A stretch of 64,000 bases of DNA from assembly GCA_013399855.1 (NCBI GenBank), contig VXAY01005265.1, forward strand, positions 301,681 to 365,680. The letters run 5' to 3'. The notes under the pieces were generated by a model. The model did no database searches and had not been told where the DNA came from. It worked only from the letters and a program-made list of their open reading frames with translations. The stretch is from Oxyruncus cristatus. Lineage: Eukaryota > Chordata > Aves > Passeriformes > Cotingidae. Positions 24,231-41,290 of this stretch are shown here, piece after piece (position 1 is the stretch's first letter; the number at the start of each line of letters is the position of its first letter). A program made the translations under genes and the position numbers.

Positions 24231-26287
24231 AAATCTGCACGGAACAAAAGACATTAAAATATTAACATTAAAATTTGCATTTCTCCACAGCCCCTCCTAA
24301 CAGTCTTTCTGCCTCAAGTGAGATGTCTGGTGGCCTGAGGAACACATGTGTTCAGTGCAGAGAAGGAAATGGCAACCAGAGGAGACACACTGGTGCACAG
24401 GGTGGTGGGGAAAGACACTTCTAACACATCCTCTTCTATAAAGGAGCAATTGAAAGTACTAAAGAATACCTGAGCAAAATGAGCCTTCATAGTGCAGAAT
24501 GCATAAACTTATACTGTCTTTGGCATCAGCCTCTAAAATTTGACATTCATTGTTCATACTGTTAAGAATGTGATTTTCAGTCTAATTTCTATGAGGATGT
24601 GGGAGAATATTCCTGTCAGGGATAATTTATGGAGTACCAGGCACCTTTTGGTAAATGGGAGGGAATGTGAACAGGTCTTGCTGTGAAATGTGGATTTCAA
24701 TCTCCTTCTCAGTGATCTCTTCCCCTGTTTCCCCTGTAGGGTCTTTTCAAGACACTTGGTTCACTTTCCTCTCTCTCTCCTGAGCTGCTCAGGGGTGGAT
24801 GGCAGACTCCCTCTCCAACCAGAAGGGGCTGGAGATGCTCCAGGGTTTTGCCAACAAGATCTTTTATCTATTCATGACATAAGACTCTCCTGTTGTTATC
24901 TCCCCAAATGGACTGGGCAAAATGTTGATTTCCCTGTCCACAAGAATTATAAAAGAAAGCACAGCACCCAATCCAGGAAGGTAAAAGGAGTCAAATCTGC
25001 AGGAACAGCTCTTTTGAGCACTGCTGGGAGATCTCAGGTGGTTGATGGGCTATTGATCTCCACTGATATTAATTAGCATCAGAGAACCAGAGAGTGAACT
25101 GCTCTAACCTAAGTAACAGGTGAGAGTGGCAATTCCCCTTTTGGGCAGCAAATCACAGACACAAAAATAGCTGTATTGATGAGGCATATGATGTTTGTGC
25201 TGTCTGTGCTAACAGAAACAGGAGCAAGATATTGCCTTTATTGAGACAGTCATCATCTGGCAAGAAAAACACAGGCAAAAGTGCAGTAAATATAGGAGGA
25301 AATTAACATGTTCTTTTAACAAAAGAAATATTAACACTTAAGCAAGAGGATTTGCAGAAGCTAAACAGTATTTCACCACAAGCACCAGAGATTTCCCTGT
25401 TTCCAGCTCTCCACCTTATCAATGTACATTGACAGACCATAAAGGAGACTGTAACTCAGCTCAGTTTCTGTGGATGTAAATATGCAGATGTGTCTCCCTA
25501 AAACTCAGATTATTAGCAAATTATGTGTGTCTCAGCACTATTTTCTCCTTCTTCGGAGGAAATATTTCACTTTTAGTAGGTTCTAAAGTCCATCCCTATT
25601 CAGTAAAGCTGCTAAGACAAACATAAGGGATTTGCTGAATCCAGGCTTTCATTGCTACCTTCTTCATGCAAGGAATAGGGCATGGAAAAAAGGGTTTAGG
25701 GCAAGACTCTCTGACACTAACAGTCTTTGGGTAGGGCACTGGGAATGTAAGCGAGAAAAGGAAAATTATCTCTAGCACACAGTGGAAACCTCTCCAATTT
25801 AGTTAAAAACACTTCACTACCCACAGTATCATCACAAGGTTACACCTGAGACAGAATAAATGCCCAGAGCTAAAAAAGATTTGTTATACATTCCTGAAAC
25901 CTCTTTATCTTACAAAGTGATATCTGAGGTTGAACACATATCCCTGATGAAATACTGATTGCAAAAAATACAGAAGCTCTAACAGTTTCCATCAGGAGAG
26001 GAAGAAATAGAGTTTTAACCAGCCAATAGGAAAATGGTTGGACTTTGGCAAGCAGGTGCAGCAAAAGGGATGAGTGAGAATAAAGGAGATGATGAGAGAA
26101 ATTTCACATTGTATTACCCAGTGGTATTTCATCTCTTGCCTCTCTGTCTGGTTGCATTGGGATTATGGATGTGTATCGACATATTTATAACATTTAATAA
26201 ACAGTGGGAATGGAAAGAGAAGTAAATGCAGCAAAAGCTCTCCGTGGGTGCACAGGATTTTTGTGTTTGCTGTTTTAGTGGTAGAAC

Positions 26288-26544
26288 CCCAGGAATGGCC
26301 CGAAGTTGTGTCAGGAGAGGTTTAGGTTGGATATTAGAAAAAGGTTCCTCCCCCAGAAGGTGGTTGGGTCCTGGAGCAGGGTGTCCAAGGAAGTGGTCAC
26401 AGCACCAAACCTGCCAGAGTTCAAGGATCATTTGGACAACACTCTCAGGCACATGGTGGGATTTTGGGGTTGTCCTGTGGAGGGCCAGGAGCTGGACTCG
26501 ATGGTTCTTGTGAGTCCCTTCCAACTCAGATATTCTATGATTCT
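26288..26544 (+). repeat. CR1 LINE 3' end, about 255 bp
   Basis: Begins CCCAGGAATGGCCCGAAGTT, then GGTTTAGGTTGGATATTAGA and AGGAAGTGGTCACAGCACCA. It includes GAGCTGGACTCGATGGTTCT and ends CCTTCCAACTCAGATATTCT followed by ATGATTCT. The frames at 26226-26626 and 26129-26566 are repeat-derived. Confidence 0.92.
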
Positions 26545-28508
26545 CACAGAGCCTCTGAAACTGCAATTACCAAAACTTTTCCGTGCTGACTGGAACAACA
26601 CTGGCAGCTTGAAAGCAACGTGCTGAAGATGTGGAGATTGACTGTGAGTGGCTTTGACATGAAGGCAAGAAATTGTGGGTTTTAGCGATGCACAAGTGTT
26701 GGAGGCCACAGGAGGACAGAGAGGGAGGCACAGCCAAATCAATATGCAGTGGAAAGGGCCAGCGCCTGAGTCTGCTGGGACAGGATGCTTTTTGTTCTCA
26801 AGACTTGCCAAGGCTTCTCTGCATTTTCAAAGAGCCCAGCTGTTATTTTAACAGACACCTGATTTTGCCCTTGGGCTTGCCCAGTTTCCCCACAAAATTT
26901 GCCCTTAATTCACCTTGCTCCTCCTGAAGGAGATTTTTGTGATCAAATCGTAGATCACAAAAATGAAGGAGATTTTCATGATCGACTGAAGGAGATTTTT
27001 GTGATCAAATCGTAGATCACAAAAATGAAGGAGATTTTCATGATCGACTGAAGGAGATTTTTGTGATCAAATCGTAGATCAATAGGGCTGCAGCTGTACA
27101 AGGACGTGGGAGATGCCTGTTCTCAGCCACTGAAACTGCAGCTATGCATTTCCTTGCATACCTGAACTCCACTAAGACCCCTCACCCTCTGAACGGAGTG
27201 GCTGCATCAAAACTGCTTTTAGAAAATATGTGAACTCTCAAACTCTGTCAATAACTGGGCAAAGAATGGGCAAGTCTGGCTCAAAAGTGTGCCAGGATAT
27301 GCTCTAACAATTTAGAGGTATAAAGAGCCAGTTCCAGTGTCCTTGGTATATTTAATTTCCTAGAGCAGAAATTATCTAGAAATTTTCCATCAGCACTTGT
27401 AAGCCCGGAATGGGATCCATGGGGTTTTTTAACACATTTCTTCTGTTCAGCTATGGTACAACAAAATCCTATATATGGTCTGCTGCTGGAGGAGCAAGGA
27501 ACTAACAAATGGGAAATAATTGAGGAGAGAGCACTGAAGTGACAGAAAAGCAAGAGAGACTGACTTGTGAAGAGGAGAATAACTGTGAGCATTTGAGGAG
27601 TTTAAAAGCCAAAGGGGAAGAGAAATTATTTGCAGGGTCCAGTAGAGTTTCACTAGGTGTAAAAAGCTGAGAATGAGAAAGGGATCTTTAGCAGGAGCAG
27701 AGGGAAGCATTTCGTCAACACCGCAGCCTGCTGGACCGTGAAATAGTCTCCCGAAATAAATGGTGGTAGTCCTGCAGCTCAGGTCATTTTAAATTAGAGT
27801 GGGCAGGATAGTGGAGCAGATTCTTTAGGGAACAACTCAATACCAAGTCCCAGGGATGACCATGTCAACTGTTCAGGCAGCTCTGCTGCTCATGATAATT
27901 AGGCTCCACCACGCTGCCATGAAAAGATGCTGCTTTTGACACTCACACGGCTCCAGATCGTTCACTGACGGTGCTTGTCATGATATTGTGTTATTTATAC
28001 ATCACCCTGAGTCAAAAAGTCTCTGTGAAGAGGCAGGCAGAGCCCTCATAAGTCAAAGCCCTGGACTATTGAAGCTGATGAAAGGTATAAAACAGCTTGC
28101 ACTAAACCTTCTAAACTGCAAGATTTTACCAAAAATACCCCTCAGCAAGAAATGCTACGTGGTAATGAGTGAACAAGGAACGTGTCTGAACTAACAAACA
28201 CACTCTGGCAGACTCTGTGGGGCTTTTGTTGCTGTTGTTGTTTTATTTTTATTGTATTTCGTTTTCTGTCTGCTTACAAATGCTTGAGTGACAGGCGTGG
28301 AGGCTGCCATCTATCACTGCTCTTCAAAACAGAGAGGGAACAAACATCAACATTCCTCAACAACGACCCAGAGGGAACAACCTCTCCTAAAAATAACAGC
28401 ATCTTCCTCACACCTGTTGCCACAACCTATCCATCTCCCCTTCCCTTTTGCCAAGAGAAGCATCAACTAAAATGCAGCCCTGCTGATGTGTTTTGCTTTC
28501 TTCAGGGT
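26545..28508. other. Non-coding sequence containing a hairpin minisatellite
   Basis: Apart from the tandem repeat at 26924-27081, the stretch is unique and without splice-bounded open frames or RNA genes that I recognise. Confidence 0.5.
26924..27081. repeat. 62-bp tandem repeat, about 2.5 copies, each with a perfect hairpin
   Basis: The units start at 26924, 26986 and 27048 (CTGAAGGAGATTTTTGTGAT). The first two copies look identical. The third stops after GATCA at 27081. Inside each unit TTTTTGTGATC and GATCACAAAAA form perfect 11-bp arms around the 8-base loop AAATCGTA. The last copy keeps only the GATC core of its right arm. The unit is itself compound: TGAAGGAGATTTT recurs 39 bases later, followed by CATGATCGA instead of GTGATCAAA. 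The identity of copies suggests recent expansion or gene-conversion-like homogenisation. It is not CR1 and matches no named element I know. Confidence 0.95.
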
Positions 28509-28612
28509 ATTATAGAACTGTAGAATGATTTGGGTTGGAAGGGATCTTAAAAGATCATCCAGTTACAACCCCCCGTCATGGACAGGGACACCTTCCACTA
28601 GATCAGGTTGCT
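28509..28612 (-). repeat. CR1 terminus, about 105 bp
   Basis: Inverted end TTATAGAACTGTAGAATGAT, then TTGGGTTGGAAGGGATCTTA, AAAGATCATCCAGTTACAAC and GACACCTTCCACTAGATCAG, where it is truncated. Confidence 0.9.
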
Positions 28613-32615
<4,003 letters not shown>

Positions 32616-33297
32616 TCAATGAGTTTTGCCCAGTCTTGGTGTGGGAAAGGAAAATATTAATATATAACAGATGGCAAAAAGGTGAAGAGGAGAAAAGGAA
32701 GTTCCATGAGAGGAAGCGTTTCACATCTCAGAAGAAATGTTAGGGCCTGAAGTCAGATCTCCTGAGCTACTTTGGAGCCCCAGCAACCAACTTCAATTTT
32801 CCAGCACTTCCGGCAGAACAAAACTTTAATGTGCGTTTTAAAAAAAAAAAAGGACACAATTACCTTGTTGCATTTTCCTGCAAATTCTTCTGGAATCAGA
32901 CACTTTCTCAGGCACATAGAAATCTGAATAATTTGTCTTGAAGACTTCACGAACCAACTTCCAACATTCAAAATAACAAAGGATTCAATCTTGTCCGTTT
33001 ATGGGATAAACAGAACAGCTCATAAAAGGGGAAATCATCACAGGAGTGTGGCTCAGAGTCACCAACTTGAGCAACTCACAGGTTTGTGGTGTTCACTCTG
33101 TAGAGTGGACCTGATTTTGCTGAAACATCAGATCCTGAATGTGGATCTCAGAACTTCAATAATAAGTGCTGAAACACAACTCTTCTCATTCCTGTTTGGG
33201 AAACCCACATTCCTTCTGGCGTCACCTGTTGAGCTGATTATCCTTGCTCCTCCCCAGACCTTTTAAGAGAGTCACTCAAGCAAGAATCCCCACAGAG

Positions 33298-33598
33298 AAA
33301 CACAGAATTAATTGGAAGAATTGGGTTGGAAGGGACCTTAAAGATCATCCACTTCCAACCCCTGCAATGGGTAGGGGCACCTTCTACTAGACCAGTTGCT
33401 CCAAGCCCCATCCAGCCTGGCCTTGAACACTTACTTCCAGGGATGGGACACCAACAACTTCTCTGGGAAAACTGTTCCAGTGCCTCACCACCTTCTAAAT
33501 AAAGAAATTCTTCTAATATCTAATCTAAATCTCTTCTATTTTAAAATCATCCCCGCCATGTCCTATCACTATCTGCCCATGTGATAAGTCACTCCCTC
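33298..33598 (-). repeat. CR1 LINE 3' region, about 300 bp
   Basis: The inverted end, around AAACACAGAATTAATTGGAA, is degenerate. Clear CR1 follows: TTGGGTTGGAAGGGACCTTA, AAGATCATCCACTTCCAACC, CTGGCCTTGAACACTTACTT and TTCTAATATCTAATCTAAAT. A few short indels (for example the doubled ACTTACTTCC) mark decay. Confidence 0.92.
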
Positions 33599-36428
33599 TT
33601 TTTTAGAAGCCCCCAACTTATCGTCTCAGTCCTCAGACACCAATTTCCAGCTAGACAGATGTTCATACTACCTTTGAAAGCTGCATTTATATTCAGATCC
33701 AGATTTTAAAATGCTCAGGATCCAGTTGGATCTGCACCTGCAGGAGGTGGCAGAGGTGTAACAAGGTCTTCTCCTCCCTGCCTTTTGCTTCCGTGCCTAT
33801 GTCAGGTTCAGTCTAGACTGGACTAAGACACAATGTTGGTTTGCAGGCTGAGCTCGAGTTCCAAATTAATGGCACTGAAGGCTCCAACCCTCCAACCACA
33901 TGAGTATTCCAGTTTAACAATGCCCATGATCCTCTAACGTGGTCTTGAGCTGAGCTTTGACTCCCAACCAAAAGTTGCAATACAAAAGCCAACCGAGTGC
34001 TTCTGATGCTCTGAAGCTGAAAGAAGAAATGACAGTGGCCACAGCACAGCCTTGAACCTGAATGTCCCTGAAATCTCTGAAAGCCATAGGAGAAAACAAG
34101 CACAAGTACTCAGGAGGATGTTCAGTTTTGTGTGAAGCACAAGAACTGGGGCTTTTCAACAAATTGTGCTTGAAAAATAAAGGCCTTTGCTGACTTGCTG
34201 CGGATAAAGCTTGAAAAATATTAATTGCCCAGAATTCCCACAGACTGAACAGGAGGTGAGGCCATGGGGCAGCTCTCTGGAAGGACACAGGACTGGAGAA
34301 CTGGAAGGAGTGGGAGGACTCGAGTGGAAATTGCAGTGGAAACAATGCAAAGTCATCATGGCGAGAATGACAAATCTGACCAAGTCTGCAGGAGGGAAGC
34401 AGAGAAATGAGGGGAAAAAAAGTCACTCATAAGATGTTTTACTTCTGGCTTTTTTGCTCAGAGACGTGCCTTGCAGGAACTGTGGAGGAGGTATTGAGAA
34501 AATGAGTAATATTTAACACATACAGACTCTGTAGCTGGCTAAACTTTGAAAATATCAGGCATCTGTAGATTCTTATTTAACTCTCTAACTCTGCTTTGAT
34601 TCTTTCAAAAGTGTACAATTTCTGTATTTAGAAACCAAAGAATTTCTGTATTTGCCTAAACTTAGTCTTTGCCTTATTAAGTTAGTTAATTATTATTATT
34701 ATCACCACACCAAGTTGGAGACAAGGAAAATAACACAATGTGGTGAAGGGAGAGGGGTGGTGGAAGAAGTAGAGGGAAATAGAAAACTCAGCAGCAACCA
34801 GTCAAGTATCATTCAAAATATGAACAGAAGAAAACCTCTGACATTATTGTCTTACTGTTTCACCTTCTGCTTCCCAGGGATCTGCTATCTAGTGAGAAAG
34901 GGTGTGTTGCAGGAAGACAATCATCATTTAAAATTAGGTTAAAATTCATTTACACTTTAAAAGACGTATTTTAATGGGATCAAGATACTCGGGGGGTGTT
35001 TTATTCACTAATTATTACATGCCTTGGACACTAACTTCCCTGGCAGAGTGTTTCAGTGCCAAAAGCACGTATTAATGGACTCCAGAAAAAAAAATGCCTG
35101 GGGTATTCTAATGCTTCATTCATAGTGACAGAGGTGTCCTCTCATCTTCACCAGTGGGTTAACTAAGACAAGCAGAGGCAGCTCTGCAGCACATCACCAA
35201 GGAGGCTGGAAGAGCCCAAGTTTCTGACCTCTGAAAATGCAGGAAAAGTGCTGTAATGAAATTTGCCTACTCTGGTTACAGCAAGGACACTGCACCATGG
35301 ACCTAAAGGCACATGAATGGGCATTTAAAACCGTGCTTTGCTACGCAAAATGAATTCCAGTGGAAGACAACAAATTTACAGGTGTTCAAGTGTCAAATAT
35401 TCTGCTGTGGGAGCACAGGAATAACAGGAGAGCCAGAAATACAGCAAAGAACTCTTCAAATTAATTATATTAGTCCACGGAATAGCACAGTTGTATCACA
35501 AATGATCTTGGCCCGTGTCAGCTGTCTTACTCATACTCACTAGCTGGTCCTGGTAGCTGCAAATAACGTGCCCCCCCCTCCAAATTATTCAGAGGTTGCA
35601 AGAGATGCTGCTCAGCGAGTTCCTACAAAAACCAGCTATTCCTGTGTTTAAATAGGTAATGGTCTTGACAGAGATCTTTTCCTTTAAACAAAGTAGTGAC
35701 CTAAGTTGATTTCAGAGCTGCTGAAGGCAATGACATGAGTTTGTATCCTTAACCACGTCTTCCCAAAATATCCACCCACGGCTGGTGAATAAGTAAATCA
35801 GGAAACAACAGGATGGGGGAGTGGTGGGGCTGGTATTTCCTTCCAGACATAAAAATGGCTCCATAATAATGTTAAATACAATCACCATGACCTGCTTTCA
35901 GGGCCTGTGTGCTGTGCTAACGAAGGAAAAGTGATTTTGTGTTGCCCGTGGTACAGAGCCCCTCACTTCTGTGATAAAGTGAACAAATCCCAGATTTGAA
36001 AGGGTGAAGAAATCTGATCACTTCTAATACTTCTGACTAAAAGCTGCACATAGCTTGGCTTATCAGTGGTCTTCATTCCCCTCTGAGTTATATTCATTGC
36101 CATGTCTGACAAAACACTTTATTTATAGCAGGGAAAGATCTGATGGAGGGCACTCACTGAGCCTCCACAGATAAAGTTCCCTTTGACAATGCACTGGAAG
36201 GGGCCATAACTCCCTACACAGGCATTTCCACATTAAATTTGATTTAGTGCCAAATTTTATGCCCTGTGAATCTCTGTGCAATTTTCTGTTGGATTTCCTC
36301 TCATAAATTGTTAATTGGATGTGTTTGAAGTTGTTCTTTTGTTGAAATTTGCCTGTGGCAGATCTTTGTCAAGATGTATCTATAAACCGAGCCCTGCCTG
36401 TGAAAAAAATGATAGGGGAGAAAAAAGT

Positions 36429-36449
36429 TGAGTGTATCTGATACACTCA
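36429..36449. repeat. Short perfect palindrome, 10-bp arms
   Basis: TGAGTGTATC and GATACACTCA flank a single T. The sequence is unique within what I could scan. No associated element was found. Confidence 0.85.
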
Positions 36450-37721
36450 GTAGCTCTTTTAAAATTAAATCCTCAGGACTGAGGGTCATACTATGCTGTT
36501 GTTCATCATATCTGAAAAATTATGCACAGCCACAATATTTTTCCTGATGGATAAAATCTTTCTGTGAGGATAAAATCGTTGCTGCTTACAACTACATTTT
36601 TTTTTATCAGATTTATTCTACCAGTGGGGAAATGCTGATAGGAAAAAAGAAAAAAAAAATGAAAAAAAGGTTTTATCTGGATGGTGACAACTTCTGCCAG
36701 GGTCTGTACTTTACCAGCAGTAAATGTTTGCATCAGAAGTTGCTTAATTGAGACCCCTCCAAAAACAACTGCCTTCCAACCCTCTTGCCACCTCTCTCCC
36801 CATTTGTATATTAGGAGGGACAGAATATCTCAAGTTTTCCAACCCATGTCACATAAAATCACCAAGCAAGGGATTGAAATGACCTCTCTTCTAGCTCCCA
36901 TATGGTCTTTATTCCACCCAGAAGCAGAAATCCAACAGGAACTCCACTAATATAACACCAGCCAGCCTTCAAAGCTCATCTTCAGAGAGTTACAGGATCT
37001 CCTGCTGCAGAATGAGTGTCCTGGTGCCCCCTCAGCCCTGTAGCTCCCATTTACCTCTCTAACTTTAATGATGCCATTTCTGATTGCCTGTTACAAGCTT
37101 CTTCCCTTATCAGGAATTCCGGGCATGAAATGCTGACTGGAGATGGATAAGAAATGGCTCTTAGTGCCAGTGAAATGTTTAGTGATTCCAAAAGAAAATT
37201 TCTTTTCCAATCCTCATCAAAACCTGAAGATATAGAGAAAAATTACACAACAGAGAGAAATGGAGAGACAAATACACTCCCTCCAGCTCGGGTTAGTACA
37301 AGACAGGTAATAAAGGTGAGAAATAAGATGGGCCTCTCACAATGTCTCCAAAAAGAACTGTAAGGGTTGATGGAAATAATCAAGATTTATTGAAGCTGGA
37401 ATTACAGACTCTGTTCACCAGGTGAATGACATAGCACAGGGAGAGGAGAATGAAGGGCTGAGGAAGACACTCACAAACTTCTACTTTCAACCTCAGCATG
37501 AAGGCAGTTGAGAAGGACACTTGATTAAGGCTGAAATTAGACAATATTATCCCGTTTCTACACCATTTCCTTCCACTCCAAATTCAGGCGGGAGTTGTGT
37601 CCCGGAGAAGAGGGTTTAATTTCTGATTGTGTGTGAAAACATGGGAAGAGGACACCAACACAGTACCTTAGGAGGGATGTGACAGAGCTGTTGGAACTGT
37701 CAAAGTGGGAAAGGAGAGCAA

Positions 37722-37803
37722 GAGGCTGGAGAGGAGCCCTGTGGAAAAGCGACCTGGGGGTCCTGGTCAATGGCAAGTTGAATTTGAGTCAGCAGTCTCC
37801 TAA
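37722..37803 (+). repeat. CR1 internal fragment, upstream of the usual 3' piece
   Basis: GCAAGAGGCTGGAGAGGAGC, AGCGACCTGGGGGTCCTGGT and AATTTGAGTCAGCAGTCTCC match the CR1 region just before the 3' untranslated portion. The real 3' end is absent, so this is an internal remnant left by deletion. Confidence 0.7.
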
Positions 37804-40800
37804 CTGGACTGAAAAAACAATTCCAGAGAATAAGAGGGAACAAAAGGGCCTTTTTTTCCTGACTATGTGGTCATTTCAAGCAGGTGCAGCATCACTTGTC
37901 TGTCAGACCCTGGAGACTGCCTTTGATACTCACAGTTCACAAATTCCTCGTTACCTCCAAGTTTGTAAGAGCACAGGTAAAAGTAGCCTCACTTGTCTAA
38001 GCTAATTTTGTACTCCAGACTGCAGGTTGATCCAAGGAAATCTTCTGCAACCATGAAAACAGGGTATTTTAGAGCTCTTCTATGACTCAGGGAGTAAAGC
38101 AGAGAAGGTTGCTCTGTCTCCTCCAATCTCCAGAAGCTTTCTGCACCACTAGCAGGGATATGGACAGCTCCAGCAGCAATCAACACACCTCCCACAGCTC
38201 CTGCAAACCATCACATCTCCTTGGGTAACATTTTGGCTCCGGCTTTCAAACAAAATGCAAATGCAGAGATGTTTATCTCCTGCTTTATAGTACATATAGA
38301 CATATAAACAGCCAGGCAACACTTTATGAGGGTATCCTATTCTCCCCAGCATCCAGGCTTGGAGATTCACGTTTTATTGCCTGTAGAATAATGAGGCTGG
38401 AGTGTGTGCATTAAAGATCAATAAAACACTGAACATGGAGGTGCAGGGTGCAGAACACGGCTGGAGTTACTCTGCCTGACACATTTTTAATCTCAGGTTG
38501 GCACTCCAAGCTGTCTGGGACAAAGCTGGGACAGAGCAGCCAGTTTGGCCTGACTACCCACAAAATACAGCCAGGTTAAGGCGACAGATAAATCGGATTA
38601 GATGATCTTTCCCAAACCATCCTTCCAAAACAACTAACCTTGCAGGCTCAACGAGATTTAGAGCTGCATCACGCCAAGCAAAAGCCCAAAGCAATTACAG
38701 GTAGAAAGGCCTCAGGCAGGCACAGAACAAGCAGCCTGGGACTTCTAAATCTTTTAGAGGAGTGAAATAGTGATATTACAACTTTGCATTATCTTTCACA
38801 CAGAAGATCACAGCAGTGATTGGTAATTTGAGCTCTGTTGTCTTAGGAGAGGAGCTTCCCACAACGACTGGGAAAGAAAGGCATCACAAGGAATCACAAA
38901 TTAACCATTGGCTGCTCTTTCTTTTCACTCAAAAATGGTTGACTTTGAAACTACCATAAGAAGGACAACTTTAAAGTGGGATATGTTGGATCATTCCTGC
39001 ATCACTGACCCAGGCAAACATAGAAATGCATTCAGTATTTTCTTCAACTTATGCAGATTTGATTACTCTGCTCCAGTGTAGCATGAGAAAAACCAGGAAG
39101 GGGAAATTAGCATGAAGGGAGGGGTCGAAGTGTATTTTTATTTAAATTAACTAGAATCCCTCATGAGTTTCTGTCTTTGCTCTTGATCAAGGTGTTTATT
39201 TTTGAATGACGCGAACGTGAAATTGAGCAAGAAAATCACCATTTCTACCATTTTCCTACGACGGAATCTGCAAGAAATTACTAATTTGAGGGAAAATGTA
39301 GTGACAGAAACTATTTTGCTAGTTCTCTTTGCAGCATTTTTAAATTCAATCCTTGAGGTCTCTGCAGTCACGAGACTAAGAAAATCTATTCAGTTTCCTG
39401 GAACTGGAGGAGACTCAGTAACTGAGTCCCCAGTTCATACCTCCTACCGTTTTCTTCTTCTTTAATTTTCCTTCAAGACTTTATTACTTCACCAAATTCA
39501 TTCTGAGCAATCCTGACCTCATCACCCAGGGCTGCTCGAGTTCAGAGTCGATCTTACTGTACTCAGGGAGAGAGAATTAAATGACTTGTCTGCGGTAGAT
39601 GAAGAAAAAGAAAATAAGCCAGGGGCCTGAGGTTTAGCTCTCTGATAACCGATGTGCTTTCAACAAGCACAGCATATTTCCACCCCACAGTGAAGACCAA
39701 ATTTAGAAGGAAAGCCCTCCCTACCAGGCCTACATGGTGGGGCTGACACTCATATTTTGCTCATGGAGATCATCAACTTTTAGGTCAAACTTCAGTTGAT
39801 CCTGAGGGCCGTATTTTGCCACGTATTTTCACCCTGAATTACTGAAGGAAGGTGGAGCTTGCCCTGTTCCTATTACCAGTCCTTCTCCTTCTTTTCCTCT
39901 TGGTTTGGAAACATTATCTACCACACAAATAGAGGATCCCATGACAATGTGAGTGAAACAAAAGAGCACCAGTGAAGGGAGGTATAAATTTCCCCTCTCT
40001 GTAATCTGACATCCTTTTCTTTTCAAACCCGTCTCACTGAATGACTTCAGCCTGATTCCACATGGCTACACCCACACTTCCCAAAGCCAACTGCCTGGGC
40101 TATCACTCCCTTCAGGTGGCATCTCCACACATGCAGAGCAAGTGGATAAACATTCCTTTAAGATTGTCAGGAAGGAGAGTGTTCACTGGTGTTTTTATAG
40201 CATTCCTAAAGCTGTTCCTGCCCTTCCCTGGCTGTCTGTGTGATAGTCTCATAATTCTCTGTCTCTGCACAGCTCTGCTGCTGGCACCACGTTTTGGCTG
40301 GTGGTGCTGTCTGGGATCTGTGCTGTGCATTGTCCCTGGATCCTGACGAGAGGCAGAACCTCCCCTGCTCAGCTCCCTCTCCGAACAGCTGAAGCACCAG
40401 CATTTGTGTCAATGGGCCGTGCTTGAAAGAGCTCACAGACACATCAAGGCTGTCTAGAAAGGCCCGTGTTGTCTCTGCCTCCCAACATATGTGCGGTACA
40501 GCTGCTGAGCAGGTCCCTGCTGGAAAGGCAAACAAGAGGGAGAATGAGTCACTGGTTCCCCCTCTAACACCCACCTAGTGCAAAAAAAAAAAAATAAAAG
40601 GTGAGATGTCCTTTTTCTCAGTTCACATGGAGTCAAGAGCCAAATTCAGCTTGATTTCCTGCAGAAGAGACAAGCCTTAGCACGGGCACAGTGCCATTTT
40701 GGAGCAGTGGAAAAGTAGGAAGATGCTGGAAATAAAAAGTATGTCTTTTTCTTTCAAGGAATAGCCTGATTTTGTATTTTGTATTTTCCTTTTGGAGTGC

Positions 40801-41290
40801 TCAGTAACTTTTTTTTTTAGAAGCATGGCTGACTCCCACAAAACTTCATCAATATCAATCTTATAATCTCTTTTTTTTCCTGGCCTTTGGCAGGGTTTCA
40901 GTGGACAGCTCAGCATCCTAGGAAATGTTCATAGCCTGAGGAACACTCATTTAGTGACTCTCTGTAAAGTATCTGCCCATTTTACAGCCCCAGCAGTGTC
41001 TGCATTCAGAAGGTTTCAGTTACTGCCCAAATGCCTGATCTCAAATTAAGACAAAAATCAGAGGCATGTTGTCACCACCCATCTGGAAGATGGTGGTGGG
41101 TGGTCAGCTGATGACAACAGGGATGAGGAGACAAGACAAGGTCCCTGCCTCTTTGCGAGAGTGGGGTCCACCTTTGTGGGAGAGGATGAGAAAAGTGGGA
41201 GCTGAGCTTCGAGTGGCAGGATGGGACAACACCTGGTCATCCCACTACAGCTTTTGACTCCACCCACAAAAGAGCCTCATTACGAATAAT

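Larger units (their letters stand above)
21713..26287. other. Non-coding sequence with three CR1 fragments; otherwise nothing recognised
   Basis: Between the CR1 fragments at 22956, 23590 and 24112 the sequence is unique. Frames such as 22215-22514, 22578-22895 and 24690-25076 have no domain and no consistent splice borders. From 24231 to 26287, about 2 kb, no repeat or RNA gene was identified. Confidence 0.5.

Noticed and set aside
33914..34426. 170-residue minus-strand frame upstream of the SNARE exon, considered as another exon of the gene
   Set aside because: The translation is Ser/Phe/Leu-rich with no helix heptads or SNARE-like motifs. Overlapping frames on both strands are equally open.
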